From Crocinitomicaceae bacterium (lineage in GTDB: Bacteria; Bacteroidota; Bacteroidia; Flavobacteriales_G; Salibacteraceae), in contig PAME01000001.1 of NCBI GenBank assembly GCA_002707155.1, positions 728,029 to 792,028 on the forward strand: a DNA stretch of 64,000 bases, written 5' to 3'. Every line of letters starts with the position of its first letter. Positions within the stretch are counted from its first letter, which is position 1. The notes below the pieces were generated by a model, which was not told where the DNA came from, did not search any database, and saw only the letters and a list, made by a program, of their open reading frames with translations. This document shows, piece after piece, positions 45,154-54,093 of this stretch. The position numbers were made by a program, and so were the translations under genes.

Positions 45154-48100
45154 ATGTATTTAATATTTGATACTGAAACTACTGGACTCCCCAAGAATTA
45201 TAATGCTCCAGTTTCCGATTCTGATAATTGGCCTCGAATGGTTCAATTGGCTTGGCAAATTCACGATAAAGAAGGTGCTTTAGTTGAAGTTCAGAATTTT
45301 ATTGTGAAACCAGAGGGCTATACCATTCCATTTAACGCTTCTAAAATTCATGGTATTTCAACCAAAAGGGCCAAAGAACAAGGGGTAGATTTAGATTATG
45401 TTCTTGAGGAGTTTAATAAAGCGCTGGCTAAAGTGGAGTATGTGGTTGGACACAATATTGAATTTGATGTCAACATTGCTGGGGCTGAGTATTTCAGAGA
45501 AGATATAAAAACACCACTTGCAGAAATTACTCCTTTCGATACAAAGTCAGAAGAAACTGCAAATTTTGTTGGTATTCCCGGAGGCCGAGGTGGAAAATTT
45601 AAATGGCCAACCTTAACTGAACTTCACGAAAAACTATTCCATGAGAAATTTGCAGAAGCACACAATGCCTCTGCTGATGTAGAAGCAACTGCAAGGTGTT
45701 TTTTAGAGATTGTCCGACAGGGAATTGTAACACCTAAAATGGTGTCTTTGGCAGATGACGAGTACGCTGCTTTCTTGCTTGCAAACCCAGATCCTATTGC
45801 TTTAATTGGTTTAAATATTGAACCTTATAACCCGAAAGAACTAAAAAGCAGTTCCAAAGCGGTTGAGAAAGGTGAAGAGCGTGAAGTGATTTCAAATACT
45901 CCTTCTGTTGCTGAGGTTGGCGATGTGCAGTTCTGTCATTTACACAATCACACCCAATATTCAGTACTGCAGGCTACTAGCAATATATACGCAATGGTTG
46001 CAAAGGCAAAAGCCGATGGCATGTCAGCAATTGCAATTACGGATAGAGGGAATATGTATGGTGCCTTTGCATTTACAGAAGCTTGTATTGCCGAGGGCAT
46101 TAAACCCATTGTAGGATGTGAAGTTTATGTAGCAGAAGATTATAAACGCTTAAAATTCACGAAAGATGATCCGGATAGGAAGTACCCATTAGTGATGTTA
46201 GCAAAGGATATTTCGGCATACCACAATCTTACCAAAATTGTTTCTGAAGGATACATTAATGGATTCTATGCTGGAAATCCTCGTGTTGGTCGAGAAGTAA
46301 TTGAAAAGTACAAAGAGGGTCTTATTTGCTTATCTGGCGGGGTGCACAGTGAGGTGTCGGGTACAATATTGAATGTTGGGGAAGAACAAGGCGAGGCAGC
46401 AGCAATGTATTGGCATTCTATTTTTGGTGAAGATTATTATTTAGAACTGGTTAATCATCAACTCGATGAAGAGCTGCACTTGAATCGAATATTAATCGAT
46501 ATTTCTGCAAAGCATGCAATAAAAACCGTTGCGGCTAACAACAATTTTTACCTCAATCAAGAAGACGCAAATGCACACGACATTCTACTTTGTGTTAAAG
46601 ATGGAGAGAAAAAGGAGACGCCAATTGGTAGAGGAAGGAATTTTAGATTCGGAATGAAAAATCAAGAATATTTCTTTAAAACGCAACATGAAATGCGTAC
46701 TATTTTTAAGGATTACCCCGAAGCACTTGCAAATACCCAGCGCATTGCGGAAAGTGTCACCCCATTCCAGCTGAAAAAAGAACCTTTATTGCCAGAATTT
46801 GCTTTACCGGAAGGGTTTACAGATCAAAATGATTTTCTACGACACATAGCATACGAAGGCGCTAAAGAGCGCTACCCAGAGCTGACGGAAGAAATTAAAG
46901 AACGACTGGATTATGAATTGAAAATTATAAAAGAAATGGGCTTTCCGGGCTATTTCCTCATAGTTCAAGATTTCACTTCTCAAGCGCGAAAAATGGGCGT
47001 ATCGGTGGGTCCAGGAAGGGGTTCTGCAGCGGGTTCTGCCATAGCTTACTGTGTGGGTATTACCAATATTGACCCCATTAAATACAAATTGCTTTTTGAG
47101 CGATTTTTAAATCCAGAGCGAGTTTCCATGCCGGATATTGACATTGACTTTGATGATGAAGGGCGCAGCTCTATCATTGACTGGGTAGTGGATAAATACG
47201 GTTATAAGCAAGTGGCACAAATAGTTACTTATGGAACCATGGCGGCAAAATCTGCCTTGCGCGATGTTGGAAGGGTACTCGACATGCCTTTGCCCGATGT
47301 AAATGCAATTTGTAAGGCTTTTCCCGATCATCTCAGTGCATCTTTAAAGAAAGTGCTGGCCGATGGTGGGGTGGATAAAAAGTTATCCGCCAAATTTAAT
47401 GGGGAACAAAAGCAGCAGGCTGATGAATTTCGAAAGCTTTGGGAAGGCGATGACTCTACTGGGCAATTGATAAAACAAGCAAAAATTCTTGAAGGTTCTG
47501 TTCGAAATACGGGAACCCATGCATGTGGTGTGATTATCGCTCCCGACGATCTAACCAATTATATTCCCGTTAGCACCAGTAAAGATTCTGACTTATTGAT
47601 TACTCAATTTGACAATAAAGTAGTAGAAGACGCTGGATTACTAAAAATGGATTTCTTGGGGCTTAAAACCCTGACGGTTATTAAACATGCCATTCGCTTA
47701 GTAAAAGAGAAGCATGGAATTGAGATTGATATTGATGAAATACCACTTGATGACCAAACGACTTTTGAATTGTACCAGCGAGGAGAAACCAACGGAACTT
47801 TTCAGTTTGAGTCTGGCGGAATGCAAAAACACTTGCGTAAATTAAAGCCAACTGATATAGAGGATTTAATTGCGATGAATGCGCTGTATCGTCCTGGTCC
47901 TATGCAGTTTATTGACTCTTTTATTGAACGAAAACACGGTAGGGAAGAAGTTCAATATCCACATCCATTGTTGCAGGATATACTGAAAGATACCAATGGT
48001 ATAATGGTCTATCAAGAGCAAATTATGCAAACGGCGCAAATTATTGGAGGCTTTTCACTTGGTGGAGCAGATTTGCTGCGACGAGCCATGGGAAAGAAGA

Positions 48101-49458
48101 AAATGGATGTTATGCAGGAGCAGAAGGCAGTTTTCGCTGAAGGAGCCAAACGCTTGCACGATATCGATGAATCGGTTGCGATTGAGATTTTTGAGGTCAT
48201 GGAAAAATTTGCCGAATACGGGTTTAACCGATCCCACTCGGCGGCTTATTCTTTAATTTCCTACCAAACCGCCTACTTAAAGGCACATTATCCAGCCGAG
48301 TTTATGGCTGCTGTGCTTACCAACAGTATGAGCGACATAAAGAAGGTGACTTTCTTTATGGATGAATGCCGTCGCATGGGTATGTCGGTGCTCGGTCCTG
48401 ATGTTAACGAATCTCAGTATCGCTTTGCCGTGAACGAAGAAGGCCAAATTCGATTTGGAATGGGCGCTATAAAAGGAGTAGGAGAGGGCGCCGTGGAAGC
48501 AATTATTAATGAACGGGAAAATGGCAATTACACGTCAATCTTTGATTTTACCAAACGCGTTGATTTGCGGGCTTGCAACAAAAGAACGTTGGAGAGTTTA
48601 GCACTTGCTGGCGGGTTTGACTCTTTTACAGGGACCCATCGGGCTCAATACATGCACGTTGAAGGAAATACTACCTTTTTAGAAAAGGCGATTAAATTTG
48701 GTTATTCCCACCAAGAAAGCGAAAACTCAGCGCAAGTATCCCTGTTTGGAGAGGCCAGCGACGTTAGTATTCCCGAACCGCAACCTCCCGTTTGCGATGA
48801 ATGGGGAACCCTGGAGCAATTGTCAAAAGAACGCGATTTGGTAGGAGTTTTTATATCTGGCCATCCTTTAGACGATTACAAATTAGAGATCAGTCACTTT
48901 TGTACAAAGAATTTTCACATTGGACTATTTGCTGATAACATGGAGGCGTTAATGGGAAAAGGGGAATTGAAGTTTGCAGGCATTGTTACAGAGGCCTTGC
49001 ACCTGCAAACCAAAAAAGGCAAACCGTGGGGTAAATTTAAATTAGAAGATTACAAAGGCGATTTTGAATTTTTGCTTTTTGGAGATGATTATTTGAATAA
49101 CCAGCAATTTTTAAATCCGAATTACTTTTTATTCGTGTCTGGTAAAGTCATGATGAGCGGGTATAGAAACGAGCCTGAATTTAAGGTTTCTAAGATTTCC
49201 TTGTTGAGTGATTTGCGCGAAAAAATTGCCAAGGAGATTAATCTTACCGTTAATCTTGAGCAAGTAACCGACACTTTTATTGATGATTTGGATGCATTGA
49301 TTAATGAGAACGAAGGAAATTGTAGAGTGATTATGAAATTTAAACACAAAGGAGAAGGGCTAGATGCCAATGGGCTGCTTAGAGGGAAGAAGGTTTATAT
49401 CACCGATCCGCTCATTGAAACCCTTGATAAAATGGACATTAAATACGCTTTGAATTAG
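45154..49458 (+). CDS. dnaE: DNA polymerase III alpha subunit fused to a DnaQ-type exonuclease
   Basis: This 1434-residue protein begins with a proofreading 3'-5' exonuclease (about 1-195): motif I FDTETTG, motif II region VVGHNIEFDVNIAG, motif III HNASADVEATARCF. Then comes a PHP domain (FCHLHNHTQYS), the polymerase palm with catalytic MPDIDIDFDDEGR and GPGRGSAAGS, the fingers, a helix-hairpin-helix region (GAIKGVGEGAVEAI) and an OB fold near the C-terminus. It is the main replicative polymerase. The fusion is normal for Bacteroidota. In the PHP domain the usual TDHGN reads TDRGN, so a metal-binding His is lost, as expected when proofreading is supplied by the fused exonuclease. Confidence 0.96.
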   Translation: MYLIFDTETTGLPKNYNAPVSDSDNWPRMVQLAWQIHDKEGALVEVQNFIVKPEGYTIPFNASKIHGISTKRAKEQGVDLDYVLEEFNKALAKVEYVVGHNIEFDVNIAGAEYFREDIKTPLAEITPFDTKSEETANFVGIPGGRGGKFKWPTLTELHEKLFHEKFAEAHNASADVEATARCFLEIVRQGIVTPKMVSLADDEYAAFLLANPDPIALIGLNIEPYNPKELKSSSKAVEKGEEREVISNTPSVAEVGDVQFCHLHNHTQYSVLQATSNIYAMVAKAKADGMSAIAITDRGNMYGAFAFTEACIAEGIKPIVGCEVYVAEDYKRLKFTKDDPDRKYPLVMLAKDISAYHNLTKIVSEGYINGFYAGNPRVGREVIEKYKEGLICLSGGVHSEVSGTILNVGEEQGEAAAMYWHSIFGEDYYLELVNHQLDEELHLNRILIDISAKHAIKTVAANNNFYLNQEDANAHDILLCVKDGEKKETPIGRGRNFRFGMKNQEYFFKTQHEMRTIFKDYPEALANTQRIAESVTPFQLKKEPLLPEFALPEGFTDQNDFLRHIAYEGAKERYPELTEEIKERLDYELKIIKEMGFPGYFLIVQDFTSQARKMGVSVGPGRGSAAGSAIAYCVGITNIDPIKYKLLFERFLNPERVSMPDIDIDFDDEGRSSIIDWVVDKYGYKQVAQIVTYGTMAAKSALRDVGRVLDMPLPDVNAICKAFPDHLSASLKKVLADGGVDKKLSAKFNGEQKQQADEFRKLWEGDDSTGQLIKQAKILEGSVRNTGTHACGVIIAPDDLTNYIPVSTSKDSDLLITQFDNKVVEDAGLLKMDFLGLKTLTVIKHAIRLVKEKHGIEIDIDEIPLDDQTTFELYQRGETNGTFQFESGGMQKHLRKLKPTDIEDLIAMNALYRPGPMQFIDSFIERKHGREEVQYPHPLLQDILKDTNGIMVYQEQIMQTAQIIGGFSLGGADLLRRAMGKKKMDVMQEQKAVFAEGAKRLHDIDESVAIEIFEVMEKFAEYGFNRSHSAAYSLISYQTAYLKAHYPAEFMAAVLTNSMSDIKKVTFFMDECRRMGMSVLGPDVNESQYRFAVNEEGQIRFGMGAIKGVGEGAVEAIINERENGNYTSIFDFTKRVDLRACNKRTLESLALAGGFDSFTGTHRAQYMHVEGNTTFLEKAIKFGYSHQESENSAQVSLFGEASDVSIPEPQPPVCDEWGTLEQLSKERDLVGVFISGHPLDDYKLEISHFCTKNFHIGLFADNMEALMGKGELKFAGIVTEALHLQTKKGKPWGKFKLEDYKGDFEFLLFGDDYLNNQQFLNPNYFLFVSGKVMMSGYRNEPEFKVSKISLLSDLREKIAKEINLTVNLEQVTDTFIDDLDALINENEGNCRVIMKFKHKGEGLDANGLLRGKKVYITDPLIETLDKMDIKYALN

Positions 49459-49495
49459 ATCCGAAAAAAAACACTTAAAAAAGTCAATTTGATGC

Positions 49496-49525
49496 TTGGC
49501 GAGATAGTAAGAAATACTACTTTCG
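49496..49525 (+). promoter_or_regulatory. Promoter of tRNA-Ser(UGA): TTGG-N18-TACTTTCG
   Basis: TTGG (49496-49499) and TACTTTCG (49518-49525) are 18 bp apart, the same layout as before the other tRNA-Ser. The box ends only 4 bases before the tRNA, so transcription may start at or next to its first base. Confidence 0.7.
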
Positions 49526-49529
49526 CAGC

Positions 49530-49617
49530 GGAGAATTGGCAGAGTGGTCGAATGCGGCAGTCTTGAAAACTGTTGACTGTAACAGGTCCGGGGGTTCGAA
49601 TCCCTCATTCTCCGCCA
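49530..49617 (+). tRNA. tRNA-Ser(UGA), CCA encoded
   Basis: The sequence folds as a class II tRNA: acceptor GGAGAAT/ATTCTCC, D-arm TGGCAGAGTGGTCGAATGCGGCA, anticodon loop CTTGAAA (anticodon UGA), long variable arm GTTGACTGTAACAGGTCC, T-arm GGGGGTTCGAATCCCTC, discriminator G and an encoded CCA (49615-49617). It follows dnaE by 71 bp. A terminator follows directly. Confidence 0.97.
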
Positions 49618-49626
49618 AAGTTTAAG

Positions 49627-49660
49627 AAAAGGGTTTACCGAATGGTAAGCCCTTTTTTAC
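49627..49660 (+). terminator. Terminator after tRNA-Ser(UGA)
   Basis: AAGGGTTTACC (49629-49639) pairs with GGTAAGCCCTT (49644-49654) around a 4-nt loop, with one G-T pair, followed by a T-run. Confidence 0.85.
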
Positions 49661-49668
49661 TTTAAGGA

Positions 49669-49742
49669 AATGAGGGTGAGACCCCCCGGGTTCGTGCCGA
49701 AGCAAAGCGCAGACGTTTAGCGCAGCGAAACAATCCCTCATT
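49669..49742 (+). repeat. Split copy of the tRNA-Ser 3' end with a 37-nt insert
   Basis: Here GGGTTCG (49688-49694) and AATCCCTCATT (49732-49742) repeat exactly the T-arm halves of the tRNA-Ser (49592-49598 and 49599-49609), but 37 nt are inserted between them. The same block is bounded by an inverted pair AATGAGGG (49669-49676)/CCCTCATT (49735-49742). The insert is GC-richer than its surroundings and holds two AGCGCAG copies. The rest of the gap to 49998 shows no gene I can support. Confidence 0.6.
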
Positions 49743-49998
49743 ACATGAGAATTAAATGATCATTATGTTTGGGTGGTGCTGGGGAAGTGAAAGCTCTTTT
49801 GGTGCTAGGCACTAAGCGACAAATGTTCTTGAACGAACGGTTAGCTTTTCTTTTTTCAATGGCATACAACCGCGACGCAACTCAGGAAAGTGCGGAGGAC
49901 AAGAGTTTAACTTCGGATTTAAATAATAACTTCGTTCGAGGCATACAGTTTTAAATTTACGCTATCGCTAGCATTTTCCTTTTAGTTGCTGTAGATAT

Positions 49999-51036
49999 TT
50001 ATTTTATGGAATAGTTGGTTCCTGGCCCGGTCCCAAACTTTTCAATTAGGTTTTGGGAAACAAGATGTGATAGGATTCTTTTTACCGTTGGACTCGGTAT
50101 GTCAAGCCTTTTAGCAATTTGACCAGATTTGATACCTGCATTATCGCCAATGATGTGTAAAATAGATTTTTCTTTAGGTGATAATTTGGTTTCTATTCCT
50201 TGTGTTTCTAACTTCGATTTTAATTGTTCTTGAATATTTAATAGGCCATCAAAGAAAAAGTCTATCCATTGGGAGACATCCTCATTAGGCCTTTGAGCTT
50301 GACAATCCCTCAATTTTTGGTAATATTCAGTTTTACGACTTTCGATTTCATGTTCTAAACTTACATATTGAATCCATTTATACCCATGATTTAGGAGTAA
50401 TAGTGAACTAAGAAGTCGACTTAATCTACCATTTCCATCTTGGAAAGGATGGATACTCACAAATTCATAGCAGAAGATGGCTGATTTGACAAGAGGATGT
50501 GTTTCTTGATCATTGTGGTACCATTCTATGAGAGATTCCATGGCTTTATTTGTTTCAATGGCCGGGGGGGTGGTTTGAAATATAACTTGTTTGGTACCAT
50601 TTGCTAAGGTAGCTTCAACACTATTACTTAGTTGTTTGTAATCTCCTCTATGCCAAGCATCTTTTTCACTGTATTTGAGCAACTGGTTATGAAGGTTTTT
50701 TATTGAATTTTCTGTTATGTCAATATTTCCGAATGATCCAGAAATAATATCCATCACTTCAAAATATCCAGCTACCTCCTGAGAATCTCGATCTTCGAGT
50801 TTCTCAATACTCAGGTCTTTTAGAAGTACATCAACTTCTTCATTGCTCATTTTGGAGCCTTCAATTCTTGTTGAAGCCCCAACACTTCTTACAGTAGCTA
50901 TTGATTTTAGCTCTTTTAGGCTTTGACCTTCTTTTTTTTCTATTGAACTCCACTCTGCATCAAATCGATCTATCTTACTAATAATGGATATTAGGTTCCA
51001 TTCGATACTTAATATGAGTGTGTGTACTTTGTTCAT
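49999..51036 (-). CDS. Fic-domain protein with N-terminal inhibitory helix and C-terminal winged helix
   Basis: This 345-residue protein has the Fic motif HPFQDGNGR (196-204), complete in His, Phe, Asp and Arg, and the flap region FQTTPPAIE before it. The N-terminal (S/T)xxxE(G/N) inhibitory motif is present (STRIEG, Ser55 to Gly60), so this is a class II Fic with built-in antitoxin. The C-terminus (about 285-345, LSPKEKSILHIIGDNAGIKSGQIAKRLDIPSPTVKRILSHL) is a winged helix-turn-helix. It should transfer AMP to a target protein; the target is unknown. The DNA-binding domain and the repeated GATAC-rich array just upstream suggest it regulates its own gene; that is inference. Confidence 0.93.
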   Translation of the reverse strand: MNKVHTLILSIEWNLISIISKIDRFDAEWSSIEKKEGQSLKELKSIATVRSVGASTRIEGSKMSNEEVDVLLKDLSIEKLEDRDSQEVAGYFEVMDIISGSFGNIDITENSIKNLHNQLLKYSEKDAWHRGDYKQLSNSVEATLANGTKQVIFQTTPPAIETNKAMESLIEWYHNDQETHPLVKSAIFCYEFVSIHPFQDGNGRLSRLLSSLLLLNHGYKWIQYVSLEHEIESRKTEYYQKLRDCQAQRPNEDVSQWIDFFFDGLLNIQEQLKSKLETQGIETKLSPKEKSILHIIGDNAGIKSGQIAKRLDIPSPTVKRILSHLVSQNLIEKFGTGPGTNYSIK

Positions 51037-51067
51037 AGGTTACAAAAATATCTAAATACGATACTCG

Positions 51068-51160
51068 TGATACGATATGATACGAAAATATTCGATAATG
51101 ATACTTTAGGGTAAAATTAGAAATGATACGATATGATATGAAAATGTACGATACTGATAC
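51068..51160 (-). promoter_or_regulatory. Two-copy GATAC-rich repeat array upstream of the Fic gene (operator-like)
   Basis: Two 37-bp units, 51068-51104 and 51124-51160, are identical at 33 of 37 positions and start exactly 56 bp apart. Each contains TGATACGATATGATA at its start and TGATAC at its end; TGATAC and CGATA motifs recur through and around both units. The array ends 32 bp from the Fic start. Its place in front of a gene for a winged-helix protein makes it a candidate operator. Confidence 0.65.
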
Positions 51161-51186
51161 GATGCTATTGCACCTAACTAGTCGCT

Positions 51187-51216
51187 AAGGTAAACTTTTC
51201 CATAAAAGTTTACCTT
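51187..51216. other. Perfect 13-bp inverted repeat (hairpin)
   Basis: AAGGTAAACTTTT (51187-51199) and AAAAGTTTACCTT (51204-51216) pair perfectly around CCAT. There is no T-run on either side, so it is not a standard terminator, although it is in the right area to end the flippase operon on the minus strand. The remaining 140 bp to 51356 show nothing else I can name. Confidence 0.6.
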
Positions 51217-51356
51217 ATTTCGCAGATGGGTTATTCTCGAAAACACGCTAAGCTGTGCTAATCAAATGCTTAACCGATACACCCATTTACAAGCTCCGCT
51301 GAGGTCGGATGCAATTTTCGCTGCTTCAATGCCAGCTTTAGAGTAAGGTAATCCAG

Positions 51357-52796
51357 CTATTTTATGAATTTTGCATTCCTGAATTGTTTAAAATCGAAGA
51401 GTTGAAAGCCGAGGATTAAAACCAGTTGAATAAAAAGCACGACAACCAATTCAACAACTATTTCCATGCTGTCTTTGATAAAATAAACCAACACCAAGGA
51501 CAATACAATCGTCAAAACATACTTGTAAAACCATTGGAACGGGAAATTGATCAATCGAAGTTTAGTACAGCTTAAGAACATAACTACTCCCGTTGCAATT
51601 TGTACGAGTCCACTCGCAGCTGCAGCGCCGGCAATCTCATAACTAGGTATCAGCAATAGATTTAGAGTCAGGTTCAAAACAAAGCCGACGAAGGTTATTT
51701 TAATCATGTCATTTAACCGTCCCGCTGCAGTTAAAACAGTGCCAAATACAGCGGTTAATCCAAGTCCAACAAAAGCTATAGATAATAACATTAAGACCTT
51801 CAAGGAACCCATAGACACGGTATGATAGAGTAGGTTTAATAATTGCGAGCCGTAGCCAAAACTCAAGGGAATAAATAGGACAGCTGGAATGAGCAGCACT
51901 TGTGCAACCATTTGCACGGTTGCGCTTATGTTTTCGTTTTTAGAAATGGCTTTTGATAACATTGGGAAAAGCAGGCCTGTAAACAAAAACACAAAATTAT
52001 TGGCTACATCAAACAGGCGGAAGCTTTGAGCATAAGCACCTGCTTTTTCAGCGCCATTTTCCAAGAGTCGTTCAATCATAAAAGCATCAATTCTATAGTA
52101 AAAGGTCATAAACAATATGATCAATGCAAAAGGATAACTCTTCTTGAATAAGGTTGTAAAGTCAATTGCTGGTTCAGGCAGTGCTTTGGTTAATGTGTTT
52201 CTTTTTGTCTGAGTAATCAACATTAACAGCACTAATACTAAACCATAACAGCCAATTTGAGCTGCAACCAGCCATTCAATTTGAAATGGTTGCTGGCCAT
52301 TAAACCACAACAAATAGCTACAGGTAATAATAAGGAGCAGTTTGTCCAACACCGAAAATATACTGTCCATCCAAAAGATTTGCAAACCAGCAAGAATGGA
52401 ACGTTGAAATAGAATAAAACTCAACAAAAATTGGCTCAATGCAAGGCCGAGTAGGAGTTGAAACTCAAACCCTTTATAGCCTGCCCAAAATCCAATACCA
52501 AGTGTGCCCATTAAGTAGATAACTCCAAAAAGCAGCTTAAATAGGGCGAGTTTTTTATAGCCAATTTTTAAGAAATTAGGATCGCGTGATATGGACCACG
52601 CATTGTAATTCGTAACACCAAAATCGAGGAGTGTATTCAATAGAAAACTAAACCCAAAAAGGGCAAAGTAAATTCCATAGGCTGCCGAACCAACGGTATT
52701 CTGAATAGTTCTATCTATTCCCAGAATCCAGAAGGGCTTAATAAGTAAGTTTAGACTTATTAGAAAAAGAATATTGACTACAAATTGCCTGCGCAA
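51357..52796 (-). CDS. Polysaccharide flippase-like protein (MOP superfamily)
   Basis: This 479-residue protein has about 12-14 membrane helices. It shows DRTIQNTVGSAAYGIYFALFGFSFLLNTLLDFGVTNYNAW near the N-terminus, the usual first-helix pattern of polysaccharide biosynthesis proteins, and YYRIDAFMIERLL in the middle. It differs from the flippase at 6798. It lies 12 bp after an outer-membrane-like protein gene and is not beside glycosyltransferases, so the cargo is unknown. Confidence 0.85.
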   Translation of the reverse strand: MRRQFVVNILFLISLNLLIKPFWILGIDRTIQNTVGSAAYGIYFALFGFSFLLNTLLDFGVTNYNAWSISRDPNFLKIGYKKLALFKLLFGVIYLMGTLGIGFWAGYKGFEFQLLLGLALSQFLLSFILFQRSILAGLQIFWMDSIFSVLDKLLLIITCSYLLWFNGQQPFQIEWLVAAQIGCYGLVLVLLMLITQTKRNTLTKALPEPAIDFTTLFKKSYPFALIILFMTFYYRIDAFMIERLLENGAEKAGAYAQSFRLFDVANNFVFLFTGLLFPMLSKAISKNENISATVQMVAQVLLIPAVLFIPLSFGYGSQLLNLLYHTVSMGSLKVLMLLSIAFVGLGLTAVFGTVLTAAGRLNDMIKITFVGFVLNLTLNLLLIPSYEIAGAAAASGLVQIATGVVMFLSCTKLRLINFPFQWFYKYVLTIVLSLVLVYFIKDSMEIVVELVVVLFIQLVLILGFQLFDFKQFRNAKFIK

Positions 52797-52808
52797 GGAT
52801 GAGAGAAT

Positions 52809-54092
52809 TTAATAGAATTTCCACTGAAACCCAAAATGAACGTTGAATCCGCTATAGTATTCTGTGTTCATTAATCCAATTAAGTTTCTGGTACCGGCAA
52901 TAACATCAAATTTGGGGTTTGATACAGAAATTCCAGTGCCTAGTCCTAGGTAGTCATAACCTCCAATGGATTGATAAAACCGAAGATTTAGTCCCGTTTT
53001 TTTAGAGATATCGTTCATTCTTATTTCTTGATTTAAGCCTAAAAACGGAAAAGTCTGACTCATAAAGCGATGCTCCAATGTCGCAACTAATAACACCTTT
53101 TCGGAGAGTTGTTCTTGGTATCGAACACTAATTCGCATTGGCATAAATGTGTTTTTAGTTCCTTTTTCTGTATTGTCCAACAAACTCTCTTGCACGTCAT
53201 TGGGGCGCTGCAAGTCAATTAAAGAATCATTTAGGTCAAATAGAGAAGGAGCTTTAAAACCACCCCAACCGTATTCACCATCAATATTATAGCTCAAGGT
53301 GTTTTTATTCCAAACAATAAAGCCTAGGTCATTTACCTCAAAAGTGATGTTTCCGGTATTTTTATTTTTCTTAAAAAGGTCAAAGGGCATGGAGAAGAAG
53401 AAATCAGCCGATGCGCCAACTCCATTTGGGTCGTATATTAATTTTGATGCAGTGTCCGATTGTGTCCACTGACCAGCAACATCAACAAATAAACTGTCTC
53501 CTATGGGTGAGGTGTACAAGTAGCCTCCATCACTTTGTATAGAGCCGTATTTGTTTCCTATGACCAAACCAGGTGCAACCCCAAGGGTATAGCCGTTTTT
53601 TTCTACTGCATACCCAAATTGAATGGTGGTGTATTGTAATAAGGTTAAATCAAGTTGGTCAAGATCAGCGTTTTTTCCGGCAAATTCTTTGTTCCCGAAT
53701 GCAATTAATCGAAGTGGATCTTCACCAAAAACGGTACTTAATTGCCGGTGCGTATATACATTTATGAATCCGGTCGAATTTACCGAATCCCTTTTGTTTT
53801 TTAGCTTTTGACTGTAGTAAATACGCTCATAACCATTATAACCAGCTCGGTTTATTGGTTGAACACGATTCCGTAAATTTTGCATGGACTCATAGGTCGG
53901 CCCATTTTTATTGGCTAGGTTAAAGACTACGGAGTTATTTATAGCATTTGAATTGAAGGATTGCTCAAACCAAATACCAAGCTTAGCTTTAGATGAATCG
54001 GAGATGGCCAATTGAGAAATGGAGAAATCGGTTTGTCCTTTAGCTAAAGTACCAACTAGGAAAGTAAGAGTCAAAAGAATAAATCGACGCAT
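52809..54092 (-). CDS. Outer-membrane-like beta-barrel protein (DUF5723-like)
   Basis: This 427-residue protein has a signal peptide (about 1-19, ending KGQ) and alternating beta strands rich in aromatic residues, ending YSGFNVHFGFQWKFY with a C-terminal aromatic residue as in outer-membrane barrels. Features such as NDLGFIVWNKNTLSYNIDGEYGW resemble the DUF5723/PorP-adjacent barrel proteins of Bacteroidota. It follows a lipoprotein gene by one base, so the two are probably partners in the outer membrane. Function unknown. Confidence 0.72.
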   Translation of the reverse strand: MRRFILLTLTFLVGTLAKGQTDFSISQLAISDSSKAKLGIWFEQSFNSNAINNSVVFNLANKNGPTYESMQNLRNRVQPINRAGYNGYERIYYSQKLKNKRDSVNSTGFINVYTHRQLSTVFGEDPLRLIAFGNKEFAGKNADLDQLDLTLLQYTTIQFGYAVEKNGYTLGVAPGLVIGNKYGSIQSDGGYLYTSPIGDSLFVDVAGQWTQSDTASKLIYDPNGVGASADFFFSMPFDLFKKNKNTGNITFEVNDLGFIVWNKNTLSYNIDGEYGWGGFKAPSLFDLNDSLIDLQRPNDVQESLLDNTEKGTKNTFMPMRISVRYQEQLSEKVLLVATLEHRFMSQTFPFLGLNQEIRMNDISKKTGLNLRFYQSIGGYDYLGLGTGISVSNPKFDVIAGTRNLIGLMNTEYYSGFNVHFGFQWKFY

Positions 54093-54093
54093 A

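Noticed and set aside
49769-49954. Open frame of 61 codons after the tRNA-Ser region
   Set aside because: Starts at a non-ATG region context with no recognisable motif, no promoter or partner; composition looks like non-coding sequence, possibly remnant DNA.
51068-51160. GATAC-rich repeats considered as a CRISPR array
   Set aside because: Only two units with a 19-bp gap that shares bases with the repeats; no cas genes. An operator-like array fits better.
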